A DNA stretch of 64,000 nucleotides from Planktothricoides raciborskii GIHE-MW2 (GTDB taxonomy: Bacteria > Cyanobacteriota > Cyanobacteriia > Cyanobacteriales > Laspinemataceae), in contig NZ_CP159837.1 in the NCBI RefSeq assembly GCF_040564635.1, forward strand, positions 3,583,001 to 3,647,000. Reading direction: 5' to 3'. Below, piece after piece: positions 55,330-63,148 of this stretch. Made by a program: the position numbers and the translations under genes. The notes beneath the pieces are model-generated. The model made no database searches. It was not told where the DNA came from and worked only from the letters and a program-made list of their open reading frames with translations. Position 1 is the stretch's first letter. Each line of letters begins with the position of its first letter.

Positions 55330-58056
55330 TTAACTGGACGGTTCTAACGCCTTAATATAGCGAATAATTACCGATTTTTTACCATTTGCACTTTCAAACT
55401 GATACAGCAATTTTTCCTCAAATCCAGTAGATTTAGGCTTGATAAACACTCCAGGCAGTTCCACAAAACCGACTTCTGGATCGTAAGGATATTCTGGCAA
55501 ATTATCTGGCATGATAGCACCATCATGGGATTTATTGATTTTGATGATAATGTCTTTATGATAAGCAAATCCCCAGCTTAAATCCCGCAAATCCGAGCAA
55601 GTCTCTTCTTGATTATAATAGCGTTCATAAACCCTGATATTGGCATAAAGATTACTGCTTGTTTCAGACTTTTTGATCGTAAAGCGGTCAATGGGTACAG
55701 AAACTTGAGGCATTTTTGCTATATCTTCGTTGGCAGAACCATCATCATAAACTAATGTCACCGAAGGTGTCCAACTGCGGGTGATGATTAAGCCTTTATC
55801 GTGAGCCGGTTGACAAGTTAAATCCGCTTCATAAACATAGTCCTGGAGCATCGAAAATAATTCGACAACTCGGTAATCATCAACATGAGGTTTATGGGCA
55901 ATACAGTCACAAATTTTATCACTGTCAAACTTAGTGAGCGATCGCAACATTTCTTGATAATTTTCCCATCCTGGTTCACTCAAAGTATTCGCGAAATTTT
56001 GAATATAATTTCCCACTAAAATAACTTTAGCATTGGCCACATCTCCTCGGCGGTTACAGCGACCTGCTCTTTGAATCAAGTTTTCTGGAGGACAAAGTTC
56101 AGAAATTAGCGTTTGGCTATTCAAATCACAACCAACTTCGATCGCGCTGGTAGTAATCAGAATATAAGATTGATTGTTGTCATCCCGATTTTTTAGGCGT
56201 TTGTAAACGTTAGTCCGAGAAAATTCGTGATTCGCAGGCTGCTCAGAAATACGGCCATGATAAAGAAATAAAAATTGTCCTTTGGCGTCAACATGAGAAC
56301 CTAACTCATGTTTAACCTGCTGATAAATAGCCACCGCATCTTTAACGGTTTCCACAACCGCAATAATCCGGCGATCGCTGTTTATTTGCCATTCATTGAG
56401 AATAACTTGGGAAAACTGGGTTTGAAAATCATTCGGATCTTGCGGATTGCGTGTAATTTCGCTCAACCATTGAAAGCTTTTTTCATTGAGACAAGATTGA
56501 TTTAAGGTTTGCTGCTGAAATTTTATGAGTTTTTCTCTGTTTTCTGGATTGGCAATATAATCAATCACCCGCAGATAATCAAAAAGATCCTGATGTTCTG
56601 GGGGCATTGTAGCGGTCATTAATACGATCGCCCGTCCCGCTTCATACAGCGATCGAACTAAACTAGAAAAATTGGTAAAAGCCAAATCATCATAACTATG
56701 GGCTTCATCAAAACAAATTAAACTTTTTTCTTGGTGAATCCGCAGGGGAAAAATAAACGACTTCTGTTTGTCTCCAAAAGCAAAATAGCGATAGAGAAAC
56801 TTATCGATAGTCGTTAAAATCACATTACCTTTGTAAAGATGGCGGCGGGGATTAATCCTCCGTTTAATTTCTTGACCATTTTGATAGACCCAGCGGTGCA
56901 TCTGGGAGCCAGTATCAACCACCAGCGAAAATTCTTTACCGGGATAAAGCTGTGAAAACTTCTTAAGGTACTCTTCAACGCGCTGTTTTTGATCTTCTAA
57001 TAAACTGCGAGCCGGTAAAGGTAAAAATAGCCGATAATTATGTGCTAAAGCAGCAAATAAAATACTCTCTAATTTACCCGTACCCGTTGGAGCTTTTAAC
57101 AAAATAGCGGGAGTTTCGTCTGCCAAAGCCTCAAACATTTCTTTTTGCATTGGGTTTGGCTGAAACCCTGCTAACTGCTGATACCAAAATTCACAGCGTT
57201 TATCTTCCGGTTCCTCTAAAGGTGGATAAGGTTTGAGGATAGCTGTTTTTGGGGGTTGCTTCGCTTGTTCTTCTGGTTTGGATTGCCACCAGTCTTTGAC
57301 AATTGTATCCAGAGTTTTGCCTAAATCTTTTGCTGGCTTTTCATCTACACATTTTTGCAACTTATTTTTGTCATCTTCAGCTAAATCATTAAGCCGCATT
57401 GCCCATGACTCAAAATTCAATTTTATGACGGCATCTTTGGCAAAAGGCCAAGGATCAATATAATATTCCAATTTCGACCCATCCTGGGCAATGGTAAAAT
57501 CCATAAATGCCCTCGATTCGGCTTGACTTTCATCTCCGATAACTCGGCAAGCTAACTCCGCTTCAATTTGATCGCACATTTCTAAAATGTAGAGTTCCTT
57601 AGCATAAGCAAGGGCGTCTTCATTTCCTAGCTGTTGATATTTTTCCTCTTTGTTCAAAGTATAAGTATCTCGACAAATATCCCCAACAGAAAAATCGTGA
57701 TGTCCCCGCGCTAAAGCTTGCGCCCAAGTATCTTTTTTACTTTCCGCTAAAAACCGATGTCCTTTGAAGGAATAGATATAGTTTTTAAAGTTTCCTTGTG
57801 AATCAGTGTTGACACCAATGGCAAATTTTTGTGGTTTCCCTTGATCGTGAATTTTCGCCGCTTCTAAAACCCGTTCAAATGAAGACTCAAAAGGAAAATC
57901 ATCTTGATCCCAATCCCGAACCAACTTCATCACATTGCCCACATGATTACCCAAAGGTTGAAAAAGAACCTCATTCGGAATCGGGTGAGGATCGCCTGGA
58001 AAAAACACGCGGCCAAAATTATAGGGACGATCGCGATCGCGCTTGACTTTTGACAT
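55330..58056 (-). CDS. cas3: Cas3 with HD nuclease and DExH helicase domains
   Basis: A 908-residue protein from the ATG at 58056 (MSKVKRDRDRPYNF), preceded by GAGGA; an upstream in-frame ATG would overlap csc1. The N-terminal HD domain shows H38, HD at 70-71, H100, HH at 119-120 and D162. The helicase has motif I KAPTGTGKLE (321-330), DEAH (450-453), TATMP and QRAGRCNRRG. Together these should degrade the displaced strand of target DNA. In textbook type I-D loci Cas3 is helicase only and HD sits on Cas10d. Here HD is on Cas3. It starts 4 bp after csc1. Confidence 0.93.
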   Translation of the reverse strand: MSKVKRDRDRPYNFGRVFFPGDPHPIPNEVLFQPLGNHVGNVMKLVRDWDQDDFPFESSFERVLEAAKIHDQGKPQKFAIGVNTDSQGNFKNYIYSFKGHRFLAESKKDTWAQALARGHHDFSVGDICRDTYTLNKEEKYQQLGNEDALAYAKELYILEMCDQIEAELACRVIGDESQAESRAFMDFTIAQDGSKLEYYIDPWPFAKDAVIKLNFESWAMRLNDLAEDDKNKLQKCVDEKPAKDLGKTLDTIVKDWWQSKPEEQAKQPPKTAILKPYPPLEEPEDKRCEFWYQQLAGFQPNPMQKEMFEALADETPAILLKAPTGTGKLESILFAALAHNYRLFLPLPARSLLEDQKQRVEEYLKKFSQLYPGKEFSLVVDTGSQMHRWVYQNGQEIKRRINPRRHLYKGNVILTTIDKFLYRYFAFGDKQKSFIFPLRIHQEKSLICFDEAHSYDDLAFTNFSSLVRSLYEAGRAIVLMTATMPPEHQDLFDYLRVIDYIANPENREKLIKFQQQTLNQSCLNEKSFQWLSEITRNPQDPNDFQTQFSQVILNEWQINSDRRIIAVVETVKDAVAIYQQVKHELGSHVDAKGQFLFLYHGRISEQPANHEFSRTNVYKRLKNRDDNNQSYILITTSAIEVGCDLNSQTLISELCPPENLIQRAGRCNRRGDVANAKVILVGNYIQNFANTLSEPGWENYQEMLRSLTKFDSDKICDCIAHKPHVDDYRVVELFSMLQDYVYEADLTCQPAHDKGLIITRSWTPSVTLVYDDGSANEDIAKMPQVSVPIDRFTIKKSETSSNLYANIRVYERYYNQEETCSDLRDLSWGFAYHKDIIIKINKSHDGAIMPDNLPEYPYDPEVGFVELPGVFIKPKSTGFEEKLLYQFESANGKKSVIIRYIKALEPSS

Positions 58057-58060
58057 AAAC

Positions 58061-58873
58061 TTATCCTCGCAGCAAATTAACCAGAGAAACAGGGATATAA
58101 ATTTCCCCGTTGGTATAGTAATCAAGGGTAGGGCTGGGATTCACCGGCTGAGAAAAATATGCCCCTACAAAGGGAACAAACCCATTAATTAAACTGGGCT
58201 GCAAATCTAAAAAGCCTTCTCGGTCTGAATCAGTTTCATAATTTGCATCCCAGTTATAACGATAAAGGTTGTAAATATCAAAACCTCCCACAACTTCCCC
58301 TCTTTCTAAAAGGGCTTCTACCGGCACAATGGTTGAAGGATTTGCGGCAACGGTTCTTTGTTCAAGGGGCATAATTTCTGAAACTTCGGTGACAATAGCA
58401 AAGCCTTCTTTGCCTAATTTACAGCCGTAGGTTTCCAAATCTTGGAAATGTTTTAAACCGGGCAAAGAGTCCGCCACCACATAACCAATTAACTCCTCAG
58501 CAATCAAATATTCCCAAGTATGTAACTGAAAATTTGCCTTATCTTCTTCCAGATATAACCTGGAAAAAGAATCATGGTTAAACTCGCGCATTCCCTTGCG
58601 ATAGGTGCGATGAACTGAACTCAACGCACCTTTAGGCAAATAAGCACCTAGGGAAAGATAACGGGGAGGTAAGGCATAAAAGGGGGGATTTTCTTTGTTA
58701 ATTCGAGTTTCGGGAATCTCTAAACCTACACTCATTATTCCTAACCTTCGCAGAAACCCAGAAAAGGTAGTGGGTGGGACAAAGGGATAGGTAGCGATAT
58801 TGAGAATTGAACCGGGCAGAATTCTAAAAGTCATCGCTGCTGCCGGTTGCAATTTAATTTCTACGCAGTACAT
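58061..58873 (-). CDS. csc1: Csc1 (Cas5-type) Cascade subunit, type I-D
   Basis: A 270-residue Cas5-like RAMP protein. The N-terminal RRM strand (YCVEIKLQPAAAMTFRILPG) leads to FVPPTTFSGFLRRLG, a Csc1/Cas5 hallmark that contacts the crRNA 5' handle. Other conserved parts are YALPPRYLSLGAYLP and SSVHRTYRKGMREF. It lies 3 bp after csc2 and 4 bp before cas3, so the genes are tightly coupled. Assignment rests on motifs plus neighbours. Confidence 0.85.
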   Translation of the reverse strand: MYCVEIKLQPAAAMTFRILPGSILNIATYPFVPPTTFSGFLRRLGIMSVGLEIPETRINKENPPFYALPPRYLSLGAYLPKGALSSVHRTYRKGMREFNHDSFSRLYLEEDKANFQLHTWEYLIAEELIGYVVADSLPGLKHFQDLETYGCKLGKEGFAIVTEVSEIMPLEQRTVAANPSTIVPVEALLERGEVVGGFDIYNLYRYNWDANYETDSDREGFLDLQPSLINGFVPFVGAYFSQPVNPSPTLDYYTNGEIYIPVSLVNLLRG

Positions 58874-58876
58874 AAA

Positions 58877-59749
58877 TTACTTCTGCAAAACAGTGTCAAC
58901 AAACAAGCTAGAATATTCCAGCAATTTTTCTAATGCAGCATCTCCAATCCAGCGATCGAAGTAGGTCGCTTGGATATGGTCTGAGTTGCTTTCTGGGGTT
59001 CTGGCAAGACGAATAAAATTATCAATTGCTGTTTCTGGATCGGTGACTGATGGGGAAATAATCGGACGTTTACCACGGGGAACTAGATACTTATCTAATA
59101 CCAACAATGGCATCTGATTTTCGCTTTCTGCGATCGCCACTCCTTTGGGATTTCCAGAACCAATCCGAGGCAAAGAATCTAAAAAAGCATAGGCAACCGA
59201 AGCAAATTCTTTCTCTGTGACACTGAGAGCGTGATTAGACACAGGATATAATATCCCCGGTTGATTATATTCCCGCTTAAAAGGGATGGGTGTTTCATCC
59301 TTTTGATTCACCAAAAGTGCCGGGTGCATTGCCCGTTGTTTTTCTACGGGATAAATTGCTTGAACTGCAACACCACCACCATGAGTAACTCGACCGATTA
59401 AAGTTCTTTTCCCCGGATCGAGCGCACCATAAGAACCACAAATCGGACAATCTGGTTTAGCACAGGTTTTAGGAATTCCACACTCTTGTTTATCGCCTAA
59501 TAACTGACCTGTTTTCACCGGCGCCCACAATAAACAACGACGTTCGACACCCCGCCGTTTTGTGGGGGAAAGATAACATTTGTCCAGAGATTCTCCATCC
59601 TTAGTCGTCAGTTTTACCATCTCTACTAAGTTGACATTTACCTGTACCTCATGCCCAAAATATAACTCTTGAGCACCTTCAAGAATGGCGTAAATGTCAA
59701 AATGCAGACGGGGATTTTGAGAATCGGTTTTAGGAAGTCCAGTAGCCAT
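58877..59749 (-). CDS. csc2: Csc2 (Cas7-type) Cascade backbone subunit, type I-D
   Basis: A 290-residue Cas7-like protein that would form the crRNA backbone. A cysteine cluster (C90, C96, C101, C104: ECGIPKTCAKPDCPICG) probably binds zinc, as in Csc2 proteins. Then come YGALDPGKRTLIGRVTHGG, RAMHPALLVN, and SLPRIGSGNPKGVAIAE. The sequence is divergent from the Synechocystis-type Csc2 that I know. It begins 2 bp after the large-subunit stop. Confidence 0.82.
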   Translation of the reverse strand: MATGLPKTDSQNPRLHFDIYAILEGAQELYFGHEVQVNVNLVEMVKLTTKDGESLDKCYLSPTKRRGVERRCLLWAPVKTGQLLGDKQECGIPKTCAKPDCPICGSYGALDPGKRTLIGRVTHGGGVAVQAIYPVEKQRAMHPALLVNQKDETPIPFKREYNQPGILYPVSNHALSVTEKEFASVAYAFLDSLPRIGSGNPKGVAIAESENQMPLLVLDKYLVPRGKRPIISPSVTDPETAIDNFIRLARTPESNSDHIQATYFDRWIGDAALEKLLEYSSLFVDTVLQK

Positions 59750-59751
59750 GA

Positions 59752-60309
59752 TTATTTCTCGCTTGTAGTAGTTTTTTCTTTTCGCAATTGCTCAGGAAAG
59801 TGAATGTAAAGAGATAACTTGAGTTGATAAGTTAAATCTCTCCAATCTTTTTCTTCCTTATAGCCACTTCTATCTGGGTTAGATAAATATTCATAGGCAG
59901 CCATTAAATCATTGGGATACAAAGTAAGTGATTTATTATGGGATTTATCGCCATCATTTTTTTGATTTTCCCGACCAGTAATGTTCAGGTTATCTTCTAA
60001 GAATTTTTTTGCTTGATCGTAGATAAAATATATATCGGGATTTCGGTAAAGCCTCACTTGAGTGAAAGTTCGTTTATCTTCTCCCACATAATTAATCGGA
60101 CAATAAAGACCAAAACAATAAGAAAAAATACTGGCATTATCGTCTACTTTTTCAATTAACTTGCCCACCTCTCGCTTCACATCTTCTGGTTTTTCCTGGT
60201 TGGTCGCATTTTTCTTAAATGCCAGAATAAAAGGATAAAGTAAGCCGGTTAAAGCTGCTACATCCCTGTATATTTTCGCTTTTTTAAACATGAGATTATC
60301 TGAAGCCAT
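59752..60309 (-). CDS. cas11d: Internal Cas11d-type small subunit (nested in cas10d)
   Basis: Inside the large-subunit gene, AAGGAG (60320-60315) lies 5 bases before an in-frame ATG (60309, MASDNLMFKKAK). Translation from here would give a 185-residue helical protein identical to the large subunit's C-terminus. Type I-D systems are known to make Cas11d in just this way. The ribosome binding site is far better than chance inside a coding region. Production is inferred. Confidence 0.65.
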   Translation of the reverse strand: MASDNLMFKKAKIYRDVAALTGLLYPFILAFKKNATNQEKPEDVKREVGKLIEKVDDNASIFSYCFGLYCPINYVGEDKRTFTQVRLYRNPDIYFIYDQAKKFLEDNLNITGRENQKNDGDKSHNKSLTLYPNDLMAAYEYLSNPDRSGYKEEKDWRDLTYQLKLSLYIHFPEQLRKEKTTTSEK

Positions 60310-62376
60310 ACATTCTCCTTGTGAGTCCAAATTTAAATCTTTCCAAATTCTTTCAAAGTATGCCTGTCGATTATTGTTTAATTGCCGCATCAAGTCGTTG
60401 CTAGACACAGTTGCATCTTTTACTGTGGTGTACTCTGCCAGAATTGGCAAATCTTTTTCTACATAACGCACCGCCTCACCCAAAGTCATGTTGATATCTT
60501 TACCGGAAATAATGATCGATTGTCCATAGCCCTCAATTAAACCTTTAATAAAAATTAAATGCCTACTTTCTAAAGCAACACCTTCACTGCCTTGATAAAT
60601 CAGAGAAAAATTAAAATCAGCTAAGACTTCGCGGGGAAAAATCGAGGCAACTTTAGCCAAAGCATATTGGACTTGACCTAACTTTGCTGAGGCAATATCT
60701 CCTTTATTTGTCTTATCTGATGCCAGAATTAAATAACGACCGGCATTTAAATGTAACTGCCCAGTTGTCACCATTCTGAGATAGTCTTTAAATTTCTCTT
60801 GTTTGTCTCTAAAATTTTGATGGTTGTTGGTATCTTTGGATTCTAGTTTGAGAATAATGCTCTCATCAGTGACTTTTAACGGTGATGCAAATGCCAGGGC
60901 AGAACAAGAGGCACAAATATGCGGTCTGCCTTCACTAGATGCTGATTGACGCCTTTGAGAAGGACGCTCAAACATAAATCTGAGAACTTGCCAACGAGCA
61001 GTTTTTGGATCGATCGCCACTCCACAGGAATAACAAAATTCTTTGCTATCATCACCGGGCGATCGCGCTTCCATAACTCTGGGTTTTTCTGTAAGTAAAG
61101 GTTCGGGTATATCCTCTTTTATTTCATTCTCCATTAAGCGATACATTTCGACAATACATTGAGTAAAAATATCCCCGCGAGTCGAGTTAATTTGGTCTGT
61201 AGCCGTTTTAGTAAAAGTTTTGGCGATCGCCTCGATTTGTTTAAACTTATCACGATTTTGCTTTCTATCCAACTCCACAAACTCAAAGGTATCTCCTTTA
61301 CTCTTTTCAAAGAGATGCCGTTTTTGCTGTACAGAAAAATTAGACCAGATAATCTGTGCTGTTAATTTATTCTGCTGATTCTGTAGCTTTTTCTGTTGGG
61401 CTTTTGTTAACCCTGACTGTCCTAGTTGTGCTTCTAAATCTTCCAGGGATTTCCAGAGGGCTTCTTGTTCATCTAAAATCTTGCCAAAACTTTTGTGAAA
61501 ATATTCCAAATATTTTTTAGCTTCTTTTGCTTGCATTTCCTCCTTGTCTTTCAATTGCTTTTGTTGTGATTTTAGGTCTTTTTCGCTTAATGCTTCATCA
61601 GATATTTGTTTTTTTAGGCGATCGATTTGCTGCTGCCGAACTTTTTGCCGATTTTGGACATCGCGAATTACTGCCAGATACCAGGCAGCTAAAACATTTG
61701 CTTGTTCCTCCGTTAAAATTGGCACATCTAAGGTACTGAAACCCCGTCCCGACAGAGTGACACTATTGAGCATGGCAATAAATGTCTGCACTAATCCGGG
61801 TAACTGATGTTTTGGTTCTCCATAAGCAGAAAAAGCCACATTTTTGATAAAGTCTTCCCACAGGTTTCTCAAGTCGGCAACCGCAAGATTACCCGGAATA
61901 AAAACCCGAACATGATAATCGCTTTCTTCTAAAACAACGATATGATGTACCTTTTGCAAATAGTCTAAAAAACGCTCGATCGCGCTTTCAGTTGCCAGTC
62001 TTGCCTGCAACTCTCCGGGTAACGGTGATTTATATAAAATCTGAAGTTTCCCGATCGCCCGTCCTTGATAAAAAATTTGGCTGCCTTTACATTTAATTTC
62101 GGGAAATTGCTGATTATTTGACCGTTTTTTTTGCTTTAGTTCTCTGATAATTCTGGGGTCGCCTAATTGCTTGGCTATCCCTAAAGCCATTGGTTGACTA
62201 CTTAATATCGAAATTAGCGTTTTTATTTCACCATTCGGGATAACCTTAGCAACTAAAGCACTCAACAGTATTTTTGGATTAAATGCAGGACTATGCTTGG
62301 GAACAATACAGCTAGTAACTTCTAAGGATGAATCCTGAAAGTTTTGCTCAAATAAATTAAGTTGTTGGCCGATCAT
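59752..62376 (-). CDS. csc3: Cas10d-like large subunit (Csc3) lacking an HD domain
   Basis: An 874-residue protein from the ATG at 62376 (MIGQQLNLFEQ), preceded by GGAAGGA; a further upstream ATG exists. No HD dyad is seen in its N-terminal part. A long helical coiled-coil region (about 235-345) is followed by a zinc-ribbon-like pair, CxxC at 448-451 and 488-491 (FCYSCGVAID, ICASCSALAF), typical of Cas10-family proteins. A palm-like segment (GRYLILASDKTNKG) follows. It would be the PAM-reading large subunit. An internal start (60309) may produce Cas11d. Identification as Cas10d rests on position, zinc pairs and the neighbouring csc1/csc2. Confidence 0.78.
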   Translation of the reverse strand: MIGQQLNLFEQNFQDSSLEVTSCIVPKHSPAFNPKILLSALVAKVIPNGEIKTLISILSSQPMALGIAKQLGDPRIIRELKQKKRSNNQQFPEIKCKGSQIFYQGRAIGKLQILYKSPLPGELQARLATESAIERFLDYLQKVHHIVVLEESDYHVRVFIPGNLAVADLRNLWEDFIKNVAFSAYGEPKHQLPGLVQTFIAMLNSVTLSGRGFSTLDVPILTEEQANVLAAWYLAVIRDVQNRQKVRQQQIDRLKKQISDEALSEKDLKSQQKQLKDKEEMQAKEAKKYLEYFHKSFGKILDEQEALWKSLEDLEAQLGQSGLTKAQQKKLQNQQNKLTAQIIWSNFSVQQKRHLFEKSKGDTFEFVELDRKQNRDKFKQIEAIAKTFTKTATDQINSTRGDIFTQCIVEMYRLMENEIKEDIPEPLLTEKPRVMEARSPGDDSKEFCYSCGVAIDPKTARWQVLRFMFERPSQRRQSASSEGRPHICASCSALAFASPLKVTDESIILKLESKDTNNHQNFRDKQEKFKDYLRMVTTGQLHLNAGRYLILASDKTNKGDIASAKLGQVQYALAKVASIFPREVLADFNFSLIYQGSEGVALESRHLIFIKGLIEGYGQSIIISGKDINMTLGEAVRYVEKDLPILAEYTTVKDATVSSNDLMRQLNNNRQAYFERIWKDLNLDSQGECMASDNLMFKKAKIYRDVAALTGLLYPFILAFKKNATNQEKPEDVKREVGKLIEKVDDNASIFSYCFGLYCPINYVGEDKRTFTQVRLYRNPDIYFIYDQAKKFLEDNLNITGRENQKNDGDKSHNKSLTLYPNDLMAAYEYLSNPDRSGYKEEKDWRDLTYQLKLSLYIHFPEQLRKEKTTTSEK

Positions 62377-62435
62377 GCTTGATTTTCCTTCCCATAAGCG
62401 ATACAAGCTAAAATATCCTCACGTTCCCCAACCCT

Positions 62436-62510
62436 GTAGGGGCGAAGCATTCGCGTAGATAATTTTTGGGTTAACAGTGAACATTCAGCCGCGAATGCTT
62501 CGCCCTTGCG
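62436..62510. repeat. GTAGGGGCGAAGCATT repeat in the cas leader
   Basis: GTAGGGGCGAAGCATTCGCG pairs with CGCGAATGCTTCGCCC. It sits between the 57-aa ORF and the large-subunit gene and may lower read-through from the shared promoter. Confidence 0.8.
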
Positions 62511-62542
62511 GGCTAATTGGCAAAATTGGGATAATTCGCATT

Positions 62543-62716
62543 TTATGAGTCGAGCAAATCAGCCAAAAAGCTGATCTCCCCTTCATCGTTTTCTACAGTG
62601 GCACACTCCCACTCTTGGAGTAAGCGATCAATCCGTGCTATTTCCCGTGCGAAAATCTCTCGAACTTCTCTTAGAGTCTCAATTTGAGAGCGCAATGCTT
62701 GATGGGAGTAGTTCAT
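62543..62716 (-). CDS. 57-aa helical protein at the head of the cas operon
   Basis: A short gene with ATG at 62716 and TAA at 62545-62543. GCAGGA lies 5 bases upstream of the ATG, a strong ribosome binding site. The product starts MNYSHQALRSQIETLRE, is almost fully helical with heptad spacing to about residue 37, and has an acidic end (ENDEGEISFLADLLDS). It matches no family I know. Its predicted promoter (62762-62790) also serves the cas operon 167 bp downstream. It could be a small Cas accessory factor, a regulator, or a toxin held down by the adjacent crRNA-like RNA. Confidence 0.6.
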   Translation of the reverse strand: MNYSHQALRSQIETLREVREIFAREIARIDRLLQEWECATVENDEGEISFLADLLDS

Positions 62717-62761
62717 ATATCCTGCCTTGAAATATATAGGGTTCTCATCCAGTTGCTAGTT

Positions 62762-62790
62762 TAGCATAAAAATTTTATTGTCTGCTATCA
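62762..62790 (-). promoter_or_regulatory. Promoter of the 57-aa ORF and cas operon
   Basis: On the minus strand TTGATA (62790-62785) and TATGCT (62767-62762) are separated by exactly 17 bp, a good sigma-70-type promoter. The ATG is 46 bp downstream. The -35 box lies inside the protospacer-like sequence 62782-62801. Confidence 0.65.
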
Positions 62791-62801
62791 ATGAGGTTAT
62801 T
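62779..62801 (+). promoter_or_regulatory. PAM plus protospacer-like site overlapping the -35 box
   Basis: GTC (62779-62781) is a valid type I-D GTH PAM. The next 20 bases (TGCTATCAATGAGGTTATTA) match the first 22 bases of the spacer-like segment at 62872 at 19 positions, with one mismatch and two single-base gaps. Confidence 0.55.
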
Positions 62802-62826
62802 AATCAATCGCGCAACGGACAAAACT

Positions 62827-62835
62827 TGGTATAAT
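62827..62835 (+). promoter_or_regulatory. Extended -10 promoter of the crRNA-like RNA
   Basis: TGGTATAAT fits the extended -10 consensus TGnTATAAT exactly. Transcription should start near 62842. No good -35 is seen, as is usual for extended -10 promoters. Confidence 0.65.
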
Positions 62836-62841
62836 CCCACG

Positions 62842-62956
62842 CAGAGCGAATTCCAGCACAGGAATTGAAATTGCTAATCAAGGGAGGTTATTATTTAGCC
62901 CCTTATCCCGAATCCCTTTCAGGGTTTATCGGCCAGAGGTTTACTCTGGCTTTTTT
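62842..62956 (+). ncRNA. Predicted crRNA-like small RNA (CreA/CreR-like)
   Basis: Between its own promoter and its own terminator lie three parts. A repeat-like hairpin (62848-62871: GAATTCC, six-base loop, GGAATTG, then AAAT) ends in ATTGAAAT, close to the ATTGAAAC 5' handle of many CRISPR repeats. A 38-nt spacer-like segment follows (62872-62909). A second degenerate repeat (62910-62930, GAATCCCTTTCAGGGTTTATC) keeps the GAATnCC and CAGG positions. This is the repeat-spacer-repeat plan of CreA-type guide RNAs. The long ORF in the region (62865-63125) crosses the terminator and is not believed. Confidence 0.6.
62932..62956 (+). terminator. Intrinsic terminator of the crRNA-like RNA
   Basis: GCCAGAG (62932-62938), loop GTTTA, CTCTGGC (62944-62950), then six T. 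A textbook terminator that ends transcription before the WYL gene. Confidence 0.9.
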
Positions 62957-63148
62957 AGTGCCTAGATTTTTGTATCCACACTTAGCAAGCATGACCCCCA
63001 CCGGCACAGCATCAGCAAGACGAGAAAATACTGGCTTCAAAGTAATACAGCAACTCATGGCTGGACATCCTCCCAGGCAGCTTGTACATTTACAATATAA
63101 ACAAGTAAGCCAATTATGTCAATAGTGCAAGTATAAAAATTTTTAGCT
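62957..63148. other. Upstream region of the WYL gene
   Basis: About 190 bp with no clear gene. An AT-rich run just before the ATG (GTATAAAAATTTTTAGC) may hold the WYL promoter. The ribosome binding site is weak. Confidence 0.4.

Noticed and set aside
54199-62376. Type I-D CRISPR-associated transposon (CAST)
   Set aside because: CAST loci lack active Cas3 and carry tns genes; here Cas3 is complete and no tns gene is present in the window.
62865-63125. An 86-codon ORF between the cas operon and the WYL gene
   Set aside because: It starts at a TTG inside the repeat-like hairpin, has no ribosome binding site, and crosses a strong terminator with a T run. The RNA-gene reading explains the same bases better.
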